The notes beneath the pieces are model-generated. The model was not told the origin of the DNA. It saw nothing but the letters and a program-made list of their open reading frames with translations, and searched no databases. 64,000 nucleotides of DNA from Amphritea balenae (GTDB lineage Bacteria; Pseudomonadota; Gammaproteobacteria; Pseudomonadales; Balneatricaceae), in assembly GCF_003858655.1 (NCBI RefSeq), contig NZ_RQXV01000004.1, positions 1 to 64,000 on the forward strand, written 5' to 3'. Both the position numbers and the translations under genes were made by a program. Within the stretch, counting starts at the first letter, position 1. Each line of letters opens with the position of its first letter. This document shows positions 43,255 through 51,910 of the stretch, piece after piece.

Positions 43255-43393
43255 AGGTGTTCCCTGTTTTTATATTTTTGTATTTATCAATTTTCAGGTA
43301 CAACAACCCCGTCCCCTCTGCATAGAAAAGGAAGTGGGGCTTTAATTTTCTGAGGTTTTGTTCGGACCAGAGCCAGGCATGGCTATTAAGGTT

Positions 43394-43418
43394 AAAGGGC
43401 CTTATATAAGAGCCCTTT
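43394..43418 (-). terminator. Weak hairpin between hppD and the transporter gene
   Basis: AAAGGGC and GCCCTTT flank an 11-base loop. The stem is seven pairs and is followed by few T on the minus strand. It may terminate or attenuate transcription from hppD into the transporter gene. Confidence 0.4.
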
Positions 43419-43455
43419 TGATTCTGAGACCGTTAGCCTTGCCTGACAGACCTGC

Positions 43456-44496
43456 TCAAATGACGCCGCGGCGTTCCTGATCGCGTTCGATTGATTCAAA
43501 CAGCGCCTGGAAGTTACCCTCGCCGAAGCCGTTGTTGTTCTTACGCTGAATCAGTTCGATAAAGATCGGACCGAACAGGTTTTTGGTAAATATTTGCAGC
43601 AGATAGCCGGACTCATCACCATCCAGAAGAACCTGGTGGTGTTTAACGCGGGCAGGGTCTTCGGAAACACCGGGTACCCGGTTAAAGACTTCTTCGTAGT
43701 AGTCATCGCTGATATCCAGGGTGTCGATTACATCACGATCCAGTTTATCCAACGAGGTCAGCAGATCATTAGAACGGAAGGCGATATGTTGCACGCCAGG
43801 GCCATTGTACATATCCAGATATTCGTCGATCTGGTTATTGTTATCGTCTTTGCCTTCATTGATCGGTATGCAGAAATTACCGCATGGGGACTGCAAGGCA
43901 TAAGAGATCAGCGCCGTTTTTTCACCCTTAATATCAAAATAGCGGACTTCAGTGAAACCAAATACGTCTTTATAGAAATCAGCCCATTTCTGCATGGTGC
44001 CTTTATAGACGTTATTGGTCAGATGATCGATATTGATAAAGCCTTTGTCCTCGACGATGACTGGTTGATCGAGGTGGTGAAAATCAGACTCGTAGATGGT
44101 GCCTTTGGCGCCAAATTTATCAATAAAATAGATAAGGCTGTCGCCAATGCCAGAGATCGCTGGATAGGGCAGGTCTTTATCGGTGTCAGCTACCGCTTTT
44201 GCGCCACGCTGGATCGCTGTTTCAAGTGCATAGTCAGCGTCTTCTACCCGCCACCCCATAGAGCAAATAGCAGGACCATGGCGCTTAGTAAATTCGGCAG
44301 AGAATCCCGCTGTTTCATTGTTTAGCAGAAAATGAATATCATTCTGGTTGTAGTAGGTGATGTCTTTAGTGCTGTGTTGCTTTAACTTGGAAAAGCCAAA
44401 TGCGGTAAAGACGTCGTGCATGAAACCGGAATCGGTGCTGGCAAACTCGGTAAATTCGATGCCTTGTAAACCCAGAGGATTATTCTGATCAGCCAT
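43456..44496 (-). CDS. hppD: 4-hydroxyphenylpyruvate dioxygenase
   Basis: A 346-residue Fe(II) dioxygenase converting 4-hydroxyphenylpyruvate to homogentisate. It has the family's two vicinal-oxygen-chelate halves and the metal ligand motifs: a His in D-H-L-T-N-N-V (about 167), a His in V-Q-H-I-A-F-R (about 245), and a Glu in F-I-E-L-I-Q-R (about 324). The length is usual for bacterial HPPDs. The homogentisate-cleaving genes hmgA and fahA are not in this window. An FNR-like site lies in its promoter region. Confidence 0.94.
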   Translation of the reverse strand: MADQNNPLGLQGIEFTEFASTDSGFMHDVFTAFGFSKLKQHSTKDITYYNQNDIHFLLNNETAGFSAEFTKRHGPAICSMGWRVEDADYALETAIQRGAKAVADTDKDLPYPAISGIGDSLIYFIDKFGAKGTIYESDFHHLDQPVIVEDKGFINIDHLTNNVYKGTMQKWADFYKDVFGFTEVRYFDIKGEKTALISYALQSPCGNFCIPINEGKDDNNNQIDEYLDMYNGPGVQHIAFRSNDLLTSLDKLDRDVIDTLDISDDYYEEVFNRVPGVSEDPARVKHHQVLLDGDESGYLLQIFTKNLFGPIFIELIQRKNNNGFGEGNFQALFESIERDQERRGVI

Positions 44497-44568
44497 GGTT
44501 TTTCCTTTTTTTTATTTTGGTGTTAGATCAGCGCTGTTATGTCAGATCGGCGTAACAGCGGACTAAAA

Positions 44569-44582
44569 TTGACTTAAATCAA
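44569..44582. promoter_or_regulatory. FNR/Anr-like box upstream of hppD
   Basis: TTGACTTAAATCAA matches TTGAT-N4-ATCAA at 9 of 10 positions and is the core of a longer nine-base-arm palindrome at 44564-44587. It lies about 75 bases upstream of the hppD ATG. An oxygen-responsive regulator controlling an O2-consuming enzyme is plausible, but not shown. Confidence 0.5.
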
Positions 44583-44625
44583 TTTTAATGGGGCCAATAT
44601 AAATAAAAAGAATAATATTTAGCTA

Positions 44626-44652
44626 AACATCATCTATTAATTAGATGATGTT
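44626..44652 (-). other. Perfect 11-bp hairpin after the LysR gene
   Basis: AACATCATCTA and TAGATGATGTT pair perfectly around the loop TTAAT. It lies 29 bases after the LysR stop and upstream of hppD. Without a T run it is a poor terminator; it could be an operator for hppD control. Confidence 0.55.
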
Positions 44653-44680
44653 CGGCTTGGTAGAAGATGAGACTGAAGGG

Positions 44681-45577
44681 CTACTGACTGTACGCGGCGA
44701 ACTCTGACAGTACCTCGTTGAGAATGACTTCGCCGGCTTTGCCTAGTGGTTGTTCTGCGGAATAGACCAGTTGCGGGGTAAAAGCATGGCGTGAGCCACC
44801 CAGGTAATTCAGCTCGATCAGCTTGCCGGTTGCCAGTTCTTCAGAGATCAGCGACAGTGGCATCCAGCCATAGCCCAGGCCCATTAACAGGCAGGTTCTT
44901 TTACTGTCGAAACCGTGCAGGTAAAATACTTTATCACCGCCAAACTGCAACAAATCCTGTTTTCCGGTAGTGGTTTCACTGGAATCGTGGATAGTCAGTT
45001 CGACATGATTTAGTAACTGGTTCAGATCGATATCAGGTTGTCCTGCCAGGGCATGGTCGCTGGCGGTCACCAGCACCATAGGCACTTCAGGCAGGGGTAT
45101 GGCGTTCAGTTTCTGGTTGGGAGTGTAATCAACCACCAACATCATGTTGGCTTCATCCTGATCGAAACGCATCTGCACACCGCCCAGAGCTTCGACCTTA
45201 ATTTGAATCTTGGTGGGGATCTCTTTATCGGCCAGGGCTTTCATCGCTTTCATTACCGGCTCGAGGGGCAGGGCGCCATCAATCACCAGTTCAAATGTCG
45301 GTTCCCAGCCTTTGGAATACTGGTCGGCCAGGTTTTCTATTCGCATTGCCTGTTGCAATAACTGGCGACCTTCCTGCCATAGTGCGCGCCCCTGAGGGGT
45401 GAGTTCAGCCCGATAACTGCTGCGATCGAAGATGGCGACATCAAATTGTTGTTCCAGTTTCTTTATCTGATAGCTGATTGCCGATTGAGCTTTATGTAGC
45501 TTAACGGCCGCTTTAGCAAAACTGCCCTGTTCGATGACGACATCCAGAACGTGTAGGGCTTCGATATCGACCCGCAT
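44681..45577 (-). CDS. LysR-family transcriptional regulator
   Basis: A 298-residue LysR regulator with an N-terminal winged HTH (IEALHVLDVVIEQGSFAKAA then S-A-I-S-Y-Q-I-K-K-L-E-Q-Q) and a C-terminal two-lobed effector domain. The ATG at 45577 is chosen because AGGAG lies about seven bases upstream; a TTG seven codons earlier is rejected. It is divergent from the arylpyruvate decarboxylase gene across a gap of about 180 bases and upstream of hppD, so it probably controls the aromatic genes on both sides. Confidence 0.9.
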   Translation of the reverse strand: MRVDIEALHVLDVVIEQGSFAKAAVKLHKAQSAISYQIKKLEQQFDVAIFDRSSYRAELTPQGRALWQEGRQLLQQAMRIENLADQYSKGWEPTFELVIDGALPLEPVMKAMKALADKEIPTKIQIKVEALGGVQMRFDQDEANMMLVVDYTPNQKLNAIPLPEVPMVLVTASDHALAGQPDIDLNQLLNHVELTIHDSSETTTGKQDLLQFGGDKVFYLHGFDSKRTCLLMGLGYGWMPLSLISEELATGKLIELNYLGGSRHAFTPQLVYSAEQPLGKAGEVILNEVLSEFAAYSQ

Positions 45578-45760
45578 AGCAAGGCTCCTAATGATCAATA
45601 TAATTGATAGTGTTGAGTGATTTATTATGCTTTTTTTAGATCAGCTTGGCGAGTAGTGTGATGGCAGTGTTTTTTAGCTGCTTTTCTTACTGCCTGTATT
45701 AGTACTTTCATCACTACTTGTATGATTAAAGCCGCGTAATTTTCTTAGAGAGGTTATCCG

Positions 45761-47404
45761 ATGAATCTGGCTGAAGTACTGCTTAACGCGCTGAAAGATC
45801 ATGGTGTAGAGGAAATTTTTGGTATCCCAGGAGATTTCGCATTACCATTTTTTAAAGTGGCGGAAGAATCTGAAATTCTACCACTCTATACTTTCAGCCA
45901 TGAGCCGACGGTTGGCTATGCAGCCGACGCCGCAGCCCGTTGCCATGGTAAGCCATCGGTAGCGGCGATTACTTATGGTGCGGGTGGCTTCAATATGGTC
46001 AATCCGATAGCCGCTGCTTATGCAGAAAAATCTCCGGTTGTGGTTATTTCTGGTGGACCCGGTGAGGGGGACCGAAGCACAGGTCTGTTGGTTCATCATC
46101 AGGCGAAAAGCCTTAATTCTCAGCTGGAAGTGTATAAGGAGGTCACCTGTGATCAGGTGATTTTGAATGATATTGCTCGAGCGCCTGAAGATATAGCCCG
46201 GGTACTTGCGAGCTGTATTAAACATTCCCGGCCTGTTTATATCGAGATTCCACGGGATCTGGTGTTCCATGACTGTGAAGAGGTTGTGTCATATAAGCCT
46301 GATACTCAGCAGGTACATGAAGCGGCTCTGGATGCCTGCGTATCTGCCACACTTGAACAGCTACAACGGGCGAAATCGCCGGTATTGGTAGTCGGTGTTG
46401 AGATTCGTCGTTTCGGTATTGAACAGGAAACGGCGGCGCTGGCCAAGCGCCTGGGGATTCCTGTCGTGACCACTTTGATGGGGCGGGGTTTGTTGAACGG
46501 TATGGATGTGCCGTTACAGGGAACTTATCTGGGCGGCGCCGGCGATCCGGAACTTACCCGGCTGGTTGAAGAGTCGGATATGCCGGTATTGTTAGGTGTA
46601 ATACTGACCGATGGTAATTTCGGCGTATCAGAGAAAAAGATGGACTTCCGTAAGATTATTCTGGCCAGTGATGGCAATGTTTCTATGGGCTATCATATTT
46701 ATCCGGAGATTCCGCTGCAGTCATTTATTTCTGAACTGAATCGTCGTGCACACAATCTTGAATCTGCCAGTAAGCCGGTGTTACCGGTAGCACAGAATTA
46801 CCCATGTAACCTGCAAGCCGATGAGCAGAAAATAACGCCGACCGATATAGCCGCAGCGATTAATGATCTGTTTCATAAGCAAGGTGCGATGCCTATTGCT
46901 GCGGATATGGGAGATTGCTTCTTTACCACTCTGGATATCGAAGAGACTGACCTTGTGGCTCCTGGTTTCTATGCCACTATGGGCTTCGGCGTACCTGCTG
47001 GTTTTGGTATGCAGGCAGCTACGGGTAAACGGCCTATCGTACTGGTGGGTGATGGTGCTTTTCAGATGACCGGTTGGGAGTTGTTGAATGCCCGGCGCTA
47101 TGGCTGGAATCCGATCGTTATTGTCTTTAATAACAGCAGCTGGGAGATGTTGCGAACCTTTCAACCAGAATCTAAATTCAATGATCTGCCACAGCTTAAT
47201 TATGCAGGTATTGGCAATGAGCTGGGAGGGGTTGGTCAACGGGTGACAAATCGTGCTGAGTTACAAACAGCGTTAGGGACTGCGGTAGCGGATGAAGATA
47301 ATTTCTATCTAATAGAAGCAATTATAGAATCGGGCGATCTGTCTAATACGTTGAGTAACTTTGTCGCAGGCATTACTAAAATGCGGGAAGCCGCAGGGCA
47401 GTAA
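45761..47404 (+). CDS. ipdC: Phenylpyruvate/indolepyruvate decarboxylase (ThDP enzyme)
   Basis: A 547-residue thiamine-diphosphate decarboxylase acting on arylpyruvates. It resembles Azospirillum IpdC/phenylpyruvate decarboxylase: GIPGDFALPFFKVAEE, the catalytic glutamate in F-S-H-E-P-T-V-G-Y-A-A-D-A, TYGAGGFNMVN, AYAEKSPVVVISGGPGEGD, L-L-V-H-H-Q-A-K, and the ThDP motif V-L-V-G-D-G-A-F-Q-M-T-G then I-V-F-N-N. Products would be phenylacetaldehyde or indole-3-acetaldehyde. It is divergent from the LysR gene. Whether it makes auxin or serves catabolism is not known. Confidence 0.88.
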   Translation: MNLAEVLLNALKDHGVEEIFGIPGDFALPFFKVAEESEILPLYTFSHEPTVGYAADAAARCHGKPSVAAITYGAGGFNMVNPIAAAYAEKSPVVVISGGPGEGDRSTGLLVHHQAKSLNSQLEVYKEVTCDQVILNDIARAPEDIARVLASCIKHSRPVYIEIPRDLVFHDCEEVVSYKPDTQQVHEAALDACVSATLEQLQRAKSPVLVVGVEIRRFGIEQETAALAKRLGIPVVTTLMGRGLLNGMDVPLQGTYLGGAGDPELTRLVEESDMPVLLGVILTDGNFGVSEKKMDFRKIILASDGNVSMGYHIYPEIPLQSFISELNRRAHNLESASKPVLPVAQNYPCNLQADEQKITPTDIAAAINDLFHKQGAMPIAADMGDCFFTTLDIEETDLVAPGFYATMGFGVPAGFGMQAATGKRPIVLVGDGAFQMTGWELLNARRYGWNPIVIVFNNSSWEMLRTFQPESKFNDLPQLNYAGIGNELGGVGQRVTNRAELQTALGTAVADEDNFYLIEAIIESGDLSNTLSNFVAGITKMREAAGQ

Positions 47405-47417
47405 TCTGTAGGGTAAA

Positions 47418-49730
47418 TTATCGCGGACCATCCGGTATAAGCTCATCTTTACAGATGCAGTTTTTACCGGCGGCTTTAGCGCGATAAAGTGCCTGATCTG
47501 CCCGGTGAACAAAACTATCGATAGGTTCACGGGTTTTGTATTCCGTCACCCCGAAACTGCCGGTAATATTCACCTCCTGAGTCAGATTAAAGGGGTGTGA
47601 TGCAATTGCAGTGCGAAGCTTTTCAGCACTTTGTTCTGCCGCACTGAGATCAGTTTCGGGCAGAATAATCAGGAACTCTTCCCCGCCCCAGCGTCCAAAG
47701 TAGTCCGTGAGTCGGCAATTATTTTTTAAGATATCAGCAATCGTTCGTAATACCTTATCGCCTTCATTGTGACCAAGATTGTCATTTACCTGTTTAAAAT
47801 CATCCAGATCAAAAAAGATAAGTGAGACTGGCCGGTTATATCGATTTGAAATAGCAGTAGTGTCGTTGAGCATATCCCTCAACATTCGACGATTATAAAG
47901 GCCGGTTAAATGATCATGTCGTGCCATCTCTTGTAGCTGTAAATTGTGTAACTGGATTATGCGATAACGGTAGGCTAGAAAAATAACAAGTAGCGCTACA
48001 ACCGAAATTATCTGCCACATCAGGTCGTAATTTGTTTCGTGCTCAAAGGTTAATTTAATCCAGCGATTACGAATAGCCGATTTCTCTTCCGGGGTAATGC
48101 TATCGATGGTTTTATTAAGAATGCTGCGCAGCGGTGTGTGTCCTAACTTGGGGTTGATTGCGATGCTAATATCAAAACTATCATGCACCAGGTTGAGAAT
48201 TTTTATCTCACTGATGTTGTTGTTACTGGCCACACTGCTGATGCTATCTGCTGCATCTATTATCGCAACAGCATCACCCTGCTGAATAAGCAGTAGGCCC
48301 TCAAGGAGGGAGGCAACCGGTACTATTTTAGTCTCAGGGTATCTGGCCAGTATGATTTCATGAAATGCTGATTCTTTTACAATAGCGACCGGGTGTCGCA
48401 ACAGGCGTTGCAGGTCGAGCTCACCATTATAGCTTTTTGATACAGCAAGTACCGCTGGCATGCTCATATAAGGCCGGGTGAAATCCATATACAAGGCGCG
48501 GTTATGGGTTTGCATCGCCCCATCAATCAGATCACATTTAGCGACTTTCATTGCCGTAACCGTTTGATTCCAGCTATGGGTGTTAACGGTTTTAAACTTT
48601 AAGCCTGAGCGTTGCTGGATGAGTTCAATATAGTCTGGAATGATACCTTCATAGCCGTTATAGGTTAGCTGGCTATAGGGCTCCCAGAGGGGGTCTCCGC
48701 AGATATTAAGGGCCGGTGACGAACGAATGAAGGACTGCTCTTCTTTAGTCAGCAGCAGTTGTTTTCCGGGTCTTGGGTCATAAATAAACTGTTCAAATGA
48801 ATATTCATGATCGATGATATTGAACAGCAGATACAGTTTGGACATTAATTTCAATTGTTCTGCCGAAATAGAACCAAAGTTGCCTTCCTGATCAAAGGCC
48901 AGTTCGGCCAGCTTTTTTCCTTCAAAAATCAGCGCCTCTCGACTGCGCTGTTGAGAGTTGTATTTGTTAATAATCAGGTCGGCAGTTTCTTCGATATTAT
49001 TAAAGGCATATACCCACCCGGCAATGGTTGCACGATGAAACCGCTTCACCAGATCCGGGTTGTTTGCCAGGAAGTCTTCAGATGTAAATAACAGATCCGA
49101 ATACATACTGAAGCCAAAGTTCTTAGGATGGATAATGTTATAGCCAATGCCTTTTTCTTGCAGTTGATAAGGCTCATTCGATACATAGGATGCCATAGCG
49201 TCGGTTTCACCCTTGATCAGAGAGTCGATGTTGAAACTGTGGTCCTGGCGAATGAAATTATCATTACTTAAGCCCGCCTGACGTAACATCGCCAATAATT
49301 CGACCTGTTGTTCAGCATCAGTGGTCATCATAATTCGCTTACCGCGAAGGTCGCCAGGTTTAGTGATACCTGATGCTTCAGTCGTGAGTAGCATTAGCGG
49401 TGAACTTTGATAAGCGCTCATAAGCGCAACGATTCTGGCTCCCTGAGCTTTTTGTGCCAGAACCGTGGAACGGCCTATAGCAAAGTCCCGTTGGCCTTTA
49501 AGGACAATCTCAACCGGATCGGTATTGTTTTCATATTCGTGGATACTGAGATCGATACCGGCGCTTTGGTAATAACCTTTATGGATGGCCATATAATAGC
49601 CGGCAAACTGGAACTGATGTTTCCAGAGAAGTTGCAGACTGACCGGTTGTAGGTCCGTGGCGTTGACGGAGAGTGAAACCAGTAATAGTTTCATTCCGAG
49701 GCAGACTGTTCTTAACAAGGAACAGGGCAT
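47418..49730 (-). CDS. Diguanylate cyclase with NMT1 and SBP_bac_3 periplasmic domains
   Basis: A 770-residue membrane enzyme. A signal/anchor near the start is followed by an NMT1/THI5-like binding domain (about 30-330; LLWKHQFQFAGYYMAIHKGY, GQRDFAIGRSTVLAQKAQG). A second amino-acid-type SBP_bac_3 domain (about 335-550) starts with SSPALNICGDPLWEPYS. A transmembrane helix (about 570-590) and a C-terminal GGDEF domain with active site R-W-G-G-E-E-F follow, along with HLTGLYNRRML near its start. An intact GGEEF motif suggests active c-di-GMP synthesis controlled by two periplasmic ligands. It is convergent with ipdC. Confidence 0.92.
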   Translation of the reverse strand: MPCSLLRTVCLGMKLLLVSLSVNATDLQPVSLQLLWKHQFQFAGYYMAIHKGYYQSAGIDLSIHEYENNTDPVEIVLKGQRDFAIGRSTVLAQKAQGARIVALMSAYQSSPLMLLTTEASGITKPGDLRGKRIMMTTDAEQQVELLAMLRQAGLSNDNFIRQDHSFNIDSLIKGETDAMASYVSNEPYQLQEKGIGYNIIHPKNFGFSMYSDLLFTSEDFLANNPDLVKRFHRATIAGWVYAFNNIEETADLIINKYNSQQRSREALIFEGKKLAELAFDQEGNFGSISAEQLKLMSKLYLLFNIIDHEYSFEQFIYDPRPGKQLLLTKEEQSFIRSSPALNICGDPLWEPYSQLTYNGYEGIIPDYIELIQQRSGLKFKTVNTHSWNQTVTAMKVAKCDLIDGAMQTHNRALYMDFTRPYMSMPAVLAVSKSYNGELDLQRLLRHPVAIVKESAFHEIILARYPETKIVPVASLLEGLLLIQQGDAVAIIDAADSISSVASNNNISEIKILNLVHDSFDISIAINPKLGHTPLRSILNKTIDSITPEEKSAIRNRWIKLTFEHETNYDLMWQIISVVALLVIFLAYRYRIIQLHNLQLQEMARHDHLTGLYNRRMLRDMLNDTTAISNRYNRPVSLIFFDLDDFKQVNDNLGHNEGDKVLRTIADILKNNCRLTDYFGRWGGEEFLIILPETDLSAAEQSAEKLRTAIASHPFNLTQEVNITGSFGVTEYKTREPIDSFVHRADQALYRAKAAGKNCICKDELIPDGPR

Positions 49731-50061
49731 AAAATTATTTACCGAAGTATCTCTATAAAAGCTGCTAAGAACAGAACATATACCTACTTATCTCAGTCCT
49801 TGTTACCTTTAAAAGCCATCCATAGTATTACTGCTTAATGGGTTACTTTATTGCGAGTGAAATCCTGTCCAGTAAATTTAGTTTGCATAACAAGAATAGT
49901 CGCTTCAGATTAGATTGCTTAGAAAAAGATAAGATGTTGATTAAACAAGTGTTTAGGTTGGTTATTAGCTGATAGCGGAATAATCCATTTAAGCAAGCTG
50001 AAAACTACTATCGCTTTATGCGAGAATAGCGCCGCTCAGATTACTTTTATATGGATTAACA
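49731..50061. other. Intergenic region between the diguanylate cyclase and the ABC transporter
   Basis: About 330 AT-rich bases between divergent genes, holding promoters for both. No gene, strong inverted repeat or riboswitch was recognised, apart from a weak CGCT...AGCG pairing near 50010-50035. Confidence 0.5.
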
Positions 50062-50919
50062 ATGATAAAACATCTACTAAGGGCGTTTGCACTAATGTGC
50101 ATTGCCAATCTTGCACATGCGGCGCCTGCCTTTGTGTTTACAGCGATTCCTGATCAGGATGAGACTAAGCTTCAGCAGCGTTTTCAGAAAGTGGCAGATT
50201 ATCTGCAGGAACAACTGGAAGTTGATGTACGTTTTGTGCCGGTAAAGTCTTATGCCTCTGCAATTACTGCGTTTCGTAACAATCAGGTGCAGCTGGCTTG
50301 GTTTGGTGGTTTGTCCGGTGTTAAAGCCCGTGAGCTTGTCGCAGGTTCTAAGGCGGTTGCCCAGGGTGTTGAAGACCCTGAATTTAAAACCTATATTATT
50401 GCTCACAAGAGTACCGGCCTTAAGCCGGCAGATAAGCTGGAAGATGGGCTGAAAGGTAAAACCTTTACCTTCGGTTCTAAAGGTTCTACTTCCGGTCGCC
50501 TGATGCCGGAATTTCACCTGCGTCAGCAGTTTGCTCAGGCCCCTGAAGAAACTTTCAGTCGGGTTGGTTTTAGCGGTAACCATTCCCGTACTATCGCTTT
50601 GGTGGAGTCAGGGGCTTATCAGGTAGGTGCGGTTAATTACCAGGTATGGGAGAGCGCAGTTGCTGAAGGTAAAGTGGATACCGATGCGGTGAGTGTGATC
50701 TGGCAAACACCGGCTTATCCTGATTATCAGTGGACTGTCCGTGGTGATCTGGATGCGTTATTTGGTACAGGCTTTACTGAAAAAGTGTCGCAGGTATTGA
50801 TCGGTATGAATGACCCTGAACTGCTCGCTAGTTTTCCTCGTAAAGGGTTTATTCCTGCTGTAAATGAAGATTATGAGCCGATTCGTCAAGTGGCTAAACA
50901 GGTAGGTCTGCTGGACTAA
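50062..50919 (+). CDS. Putative selenate/phosphonate-type ABC transporter substrate-binding protein
   Basis: A 285-residue periplasmic protein of the PhnD family with a signal peptide ending A-H-A-A (about residue 20). FVFTAIPDQDETKLQQRFQK, VPVKSYASAITAFRNNQVQL, WFGGLSGVKAREL and FGSKGSTSGRLMPEFHLRQQ closely follow the branch annotated in related bacteria as putative selenate transporters. That label is a family-based prediction; the true ligand is unproven. The stop overlaps the next small ORF by one base (TAATG). Confidence 0.85.
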   Translation: MIKHLLRAFALMCIANLAHAAPAFVFTAIPDQDETKLQQRFQKVADYLQEQLEVDVRFVPVKSYASAITAFRNNQVQLAWFGGLSGVKARELVAGSKAVAQGVEDPEFKTYIIAHKSTGLKPADKLEDGLKGKTFTFGSKGSTSGRLMPEFHLRQQFAQAPEETFSRVGFSGNHSRTIALVESGAYQVGAVNYQVWESAVAEGKVDTDAVSVIWQTPAYPDYQWTVRGDLDALFGTGFTEKVSQVLIGMNDPELLASFPRKGFIPAVNEDYEPIRQVAKQVGLLD

Positions 50920-51095
50920 TGTCAGCTATCCATATAGCGGACATCGATGTTAGCTATGATAACCCTCAGGTACTGGGACCTTTGTCGCTGAAGCCCTTGT
51001 CACTGGAGCTTATGGCCGGTGAAGTTGTTGTGATTATTGACAAGAGCAACTGCGGTAAATCAACGCTGCTTAAACGGGTAGGTCTGCGGGACTGA
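50919..51095 (+). CDS. Truncated ABC ATPase ORF 1 (58 codons, chimeric)
   Basis: A 58-residue ORF, overlapping the binding-protein stop by one base. It matches the start of the intact ATPase (M-S-A-I-H-I-A-D-I-D-V-S-Y-D-N) with a five-residue insertion, and ends after a degraded Walker A (D-K-S-N-C-G-K-S-T-L-L) with K-R-V-G-L-R-D, copied from the end of the binding protein. It lacks the signature, Walker B and H-loop. It may be a relic or a translated micropeptide in the coupled chain. Confidence 0.6.
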   Translation: MSAIHIADIDVSYDNPQVLGPLSLKPLSLELMAGEVVVIIDKSNCGKSTLLKRVGLRD

Positions 51096-51256
51096 TGACA
51101 GCTATTCATCTTACGGACATTAGTGTTAGCTATGATAACCCTCGGGTACTGGGACCTTTGTCGCTGAAGCTTACTTCCGGTGACTTTGCGGTGGTTTTTG
51201 ACAAGAGCAACTGCGGTAAATCAACGCTGCTTAAACGGGTAGGTCTGCGGGACTGA
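51095..51256 (+). CDS. Truncated ABC ATPase ORF 2 (53 codons, chimeric)
   Basis: A 53-residue ORF in the same style as the previous one: M-T-A-I-H-L-T-D-I-S-V-S-Y-D-N at the start, identical to the intact ATPase start, a degraded Walker A (D-K-S-N-C-G-K-S-T), and the tail L-K-R-V-G-L-R-D. It overlaps both neighbours by one base (TGATG), so binding protein, ORF 1, ORF 2 and ATPase form one unbroken chain of coupled starts. Confidence 0.6.
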   Translation: MTAIHLTDISVSYDNPRVLGPLSLKLTSGDFAVVFDKSNCGKSTLLKRVGLRD

Positions 51257-51906
51257 TGACAGCTATTCATCTTACGGACATTAGTGTTAGCTATGATAAC
51301 CGTCAGGTACTAGGCCCTTTGTCACTGGAACTTAAACCCGGTGAAATTGTGGTGGTTATTGGCAAGAGCGGTTGTGGTAAATCAACGCTGCTGAGTCAGA
51401 TTTATGACCGGTTGCGGCATCGGGCTGCCTGGTTACCTCAGGATCTGGGGCTGGTGGATACCTTATCGGTTTACCACAATGTTTATATGGCGCAGCTGGA
51501 CCAACACTCTCGTTGGTACAACATTATCAATTTGATCAGGCCTTTTTCTGAACAGGTTGATAATGTTCGGCCCTGGCTAAAGAGAATGTCGATAGACGAC
51601 AAAATCTGGCAGTCAGTTGATCAGCTATCAGGTGGCCAGAAACAGCGGGTAGCGATAGCCCGGGCGTTGCATCAGGGGGCCGAGATTTTGCTGGCTGATG
51701 AGCCTGTCTCGGCGCTGGATGGGCCGAAAGCTGATCAGGTGATGGCCTGTTTGACGCAGCAGTACTCCACCGCGCTGATAGCGCTGCATGATGTCGATCT
51801 GGCATTGCGTTATGGGCAGCGAATTATCGGCATCAGTGATGGGCGGATAATGTTAGATCAGCCGGTGCAAAAGCTGTCGCAGCAATCTTTGCTGGAATTT
51901 TACTGA
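51256..51906 (+). CDS. ABC transporter ATPase of the putative selenate/phosphonate-type system
   Basis: A 216-residue intact ABC ATPase: Walker A G-K-S-G-C-G-K-S-T, Q-loop A-A-W-L-P-Q-D, signature Q-L-S-G-G-Q-K-Q-R-V, Walker B I-L-L-A-D-E-P-V-S-A-L-D, H-loop A-L-H-D-V. It is slightly short for the family. Its 5' end is present twice more just upstream. It is followed by a fused permease four bases later. Confidence 0.9.
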   Translation: MTAIHLTDISVSYDNRQVLGPLSLELKPGEIVVVIGKSGCGKSTLLSQIYDRLRHRAAWLPQDLGLVDTLSVYHNVYMAQLDQHSRWYNIINLIRPFSEQVDNVRPWLKRMSIDDKIWQSVDQLSGGQKQRVAIARALHQGAEILLADEPVSALDGPKADQVMACLTQQYSTALIALHDVDLALRYGQRIIGISDGRIMLDQPVQKLSQQSLLEFY

Positions 51907-51910
51907 GACA

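Larger units (their letters stand above)
50895..51392 (+). repeat. Three-copy tandem array of the binding-protein/ATPase gene junction
   Basis: Copies run 50895-51070 (176 bases), 51071-51231 (161) and 51232-51392, the last leading into the intact ATPase gene. Each copy begins with the last codons of the binding-protein gene (K-x-V-G-L-x-D-stop) and continues through the overlapping ATG and the first 45 or so codons of the ATPase, up to the Walker A region. Copy 1 has an extra 15 bases. Divergence is concentrated at non-synonymous and synonymous sites alike, and reading frames remain open. Confidence 0.9.
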
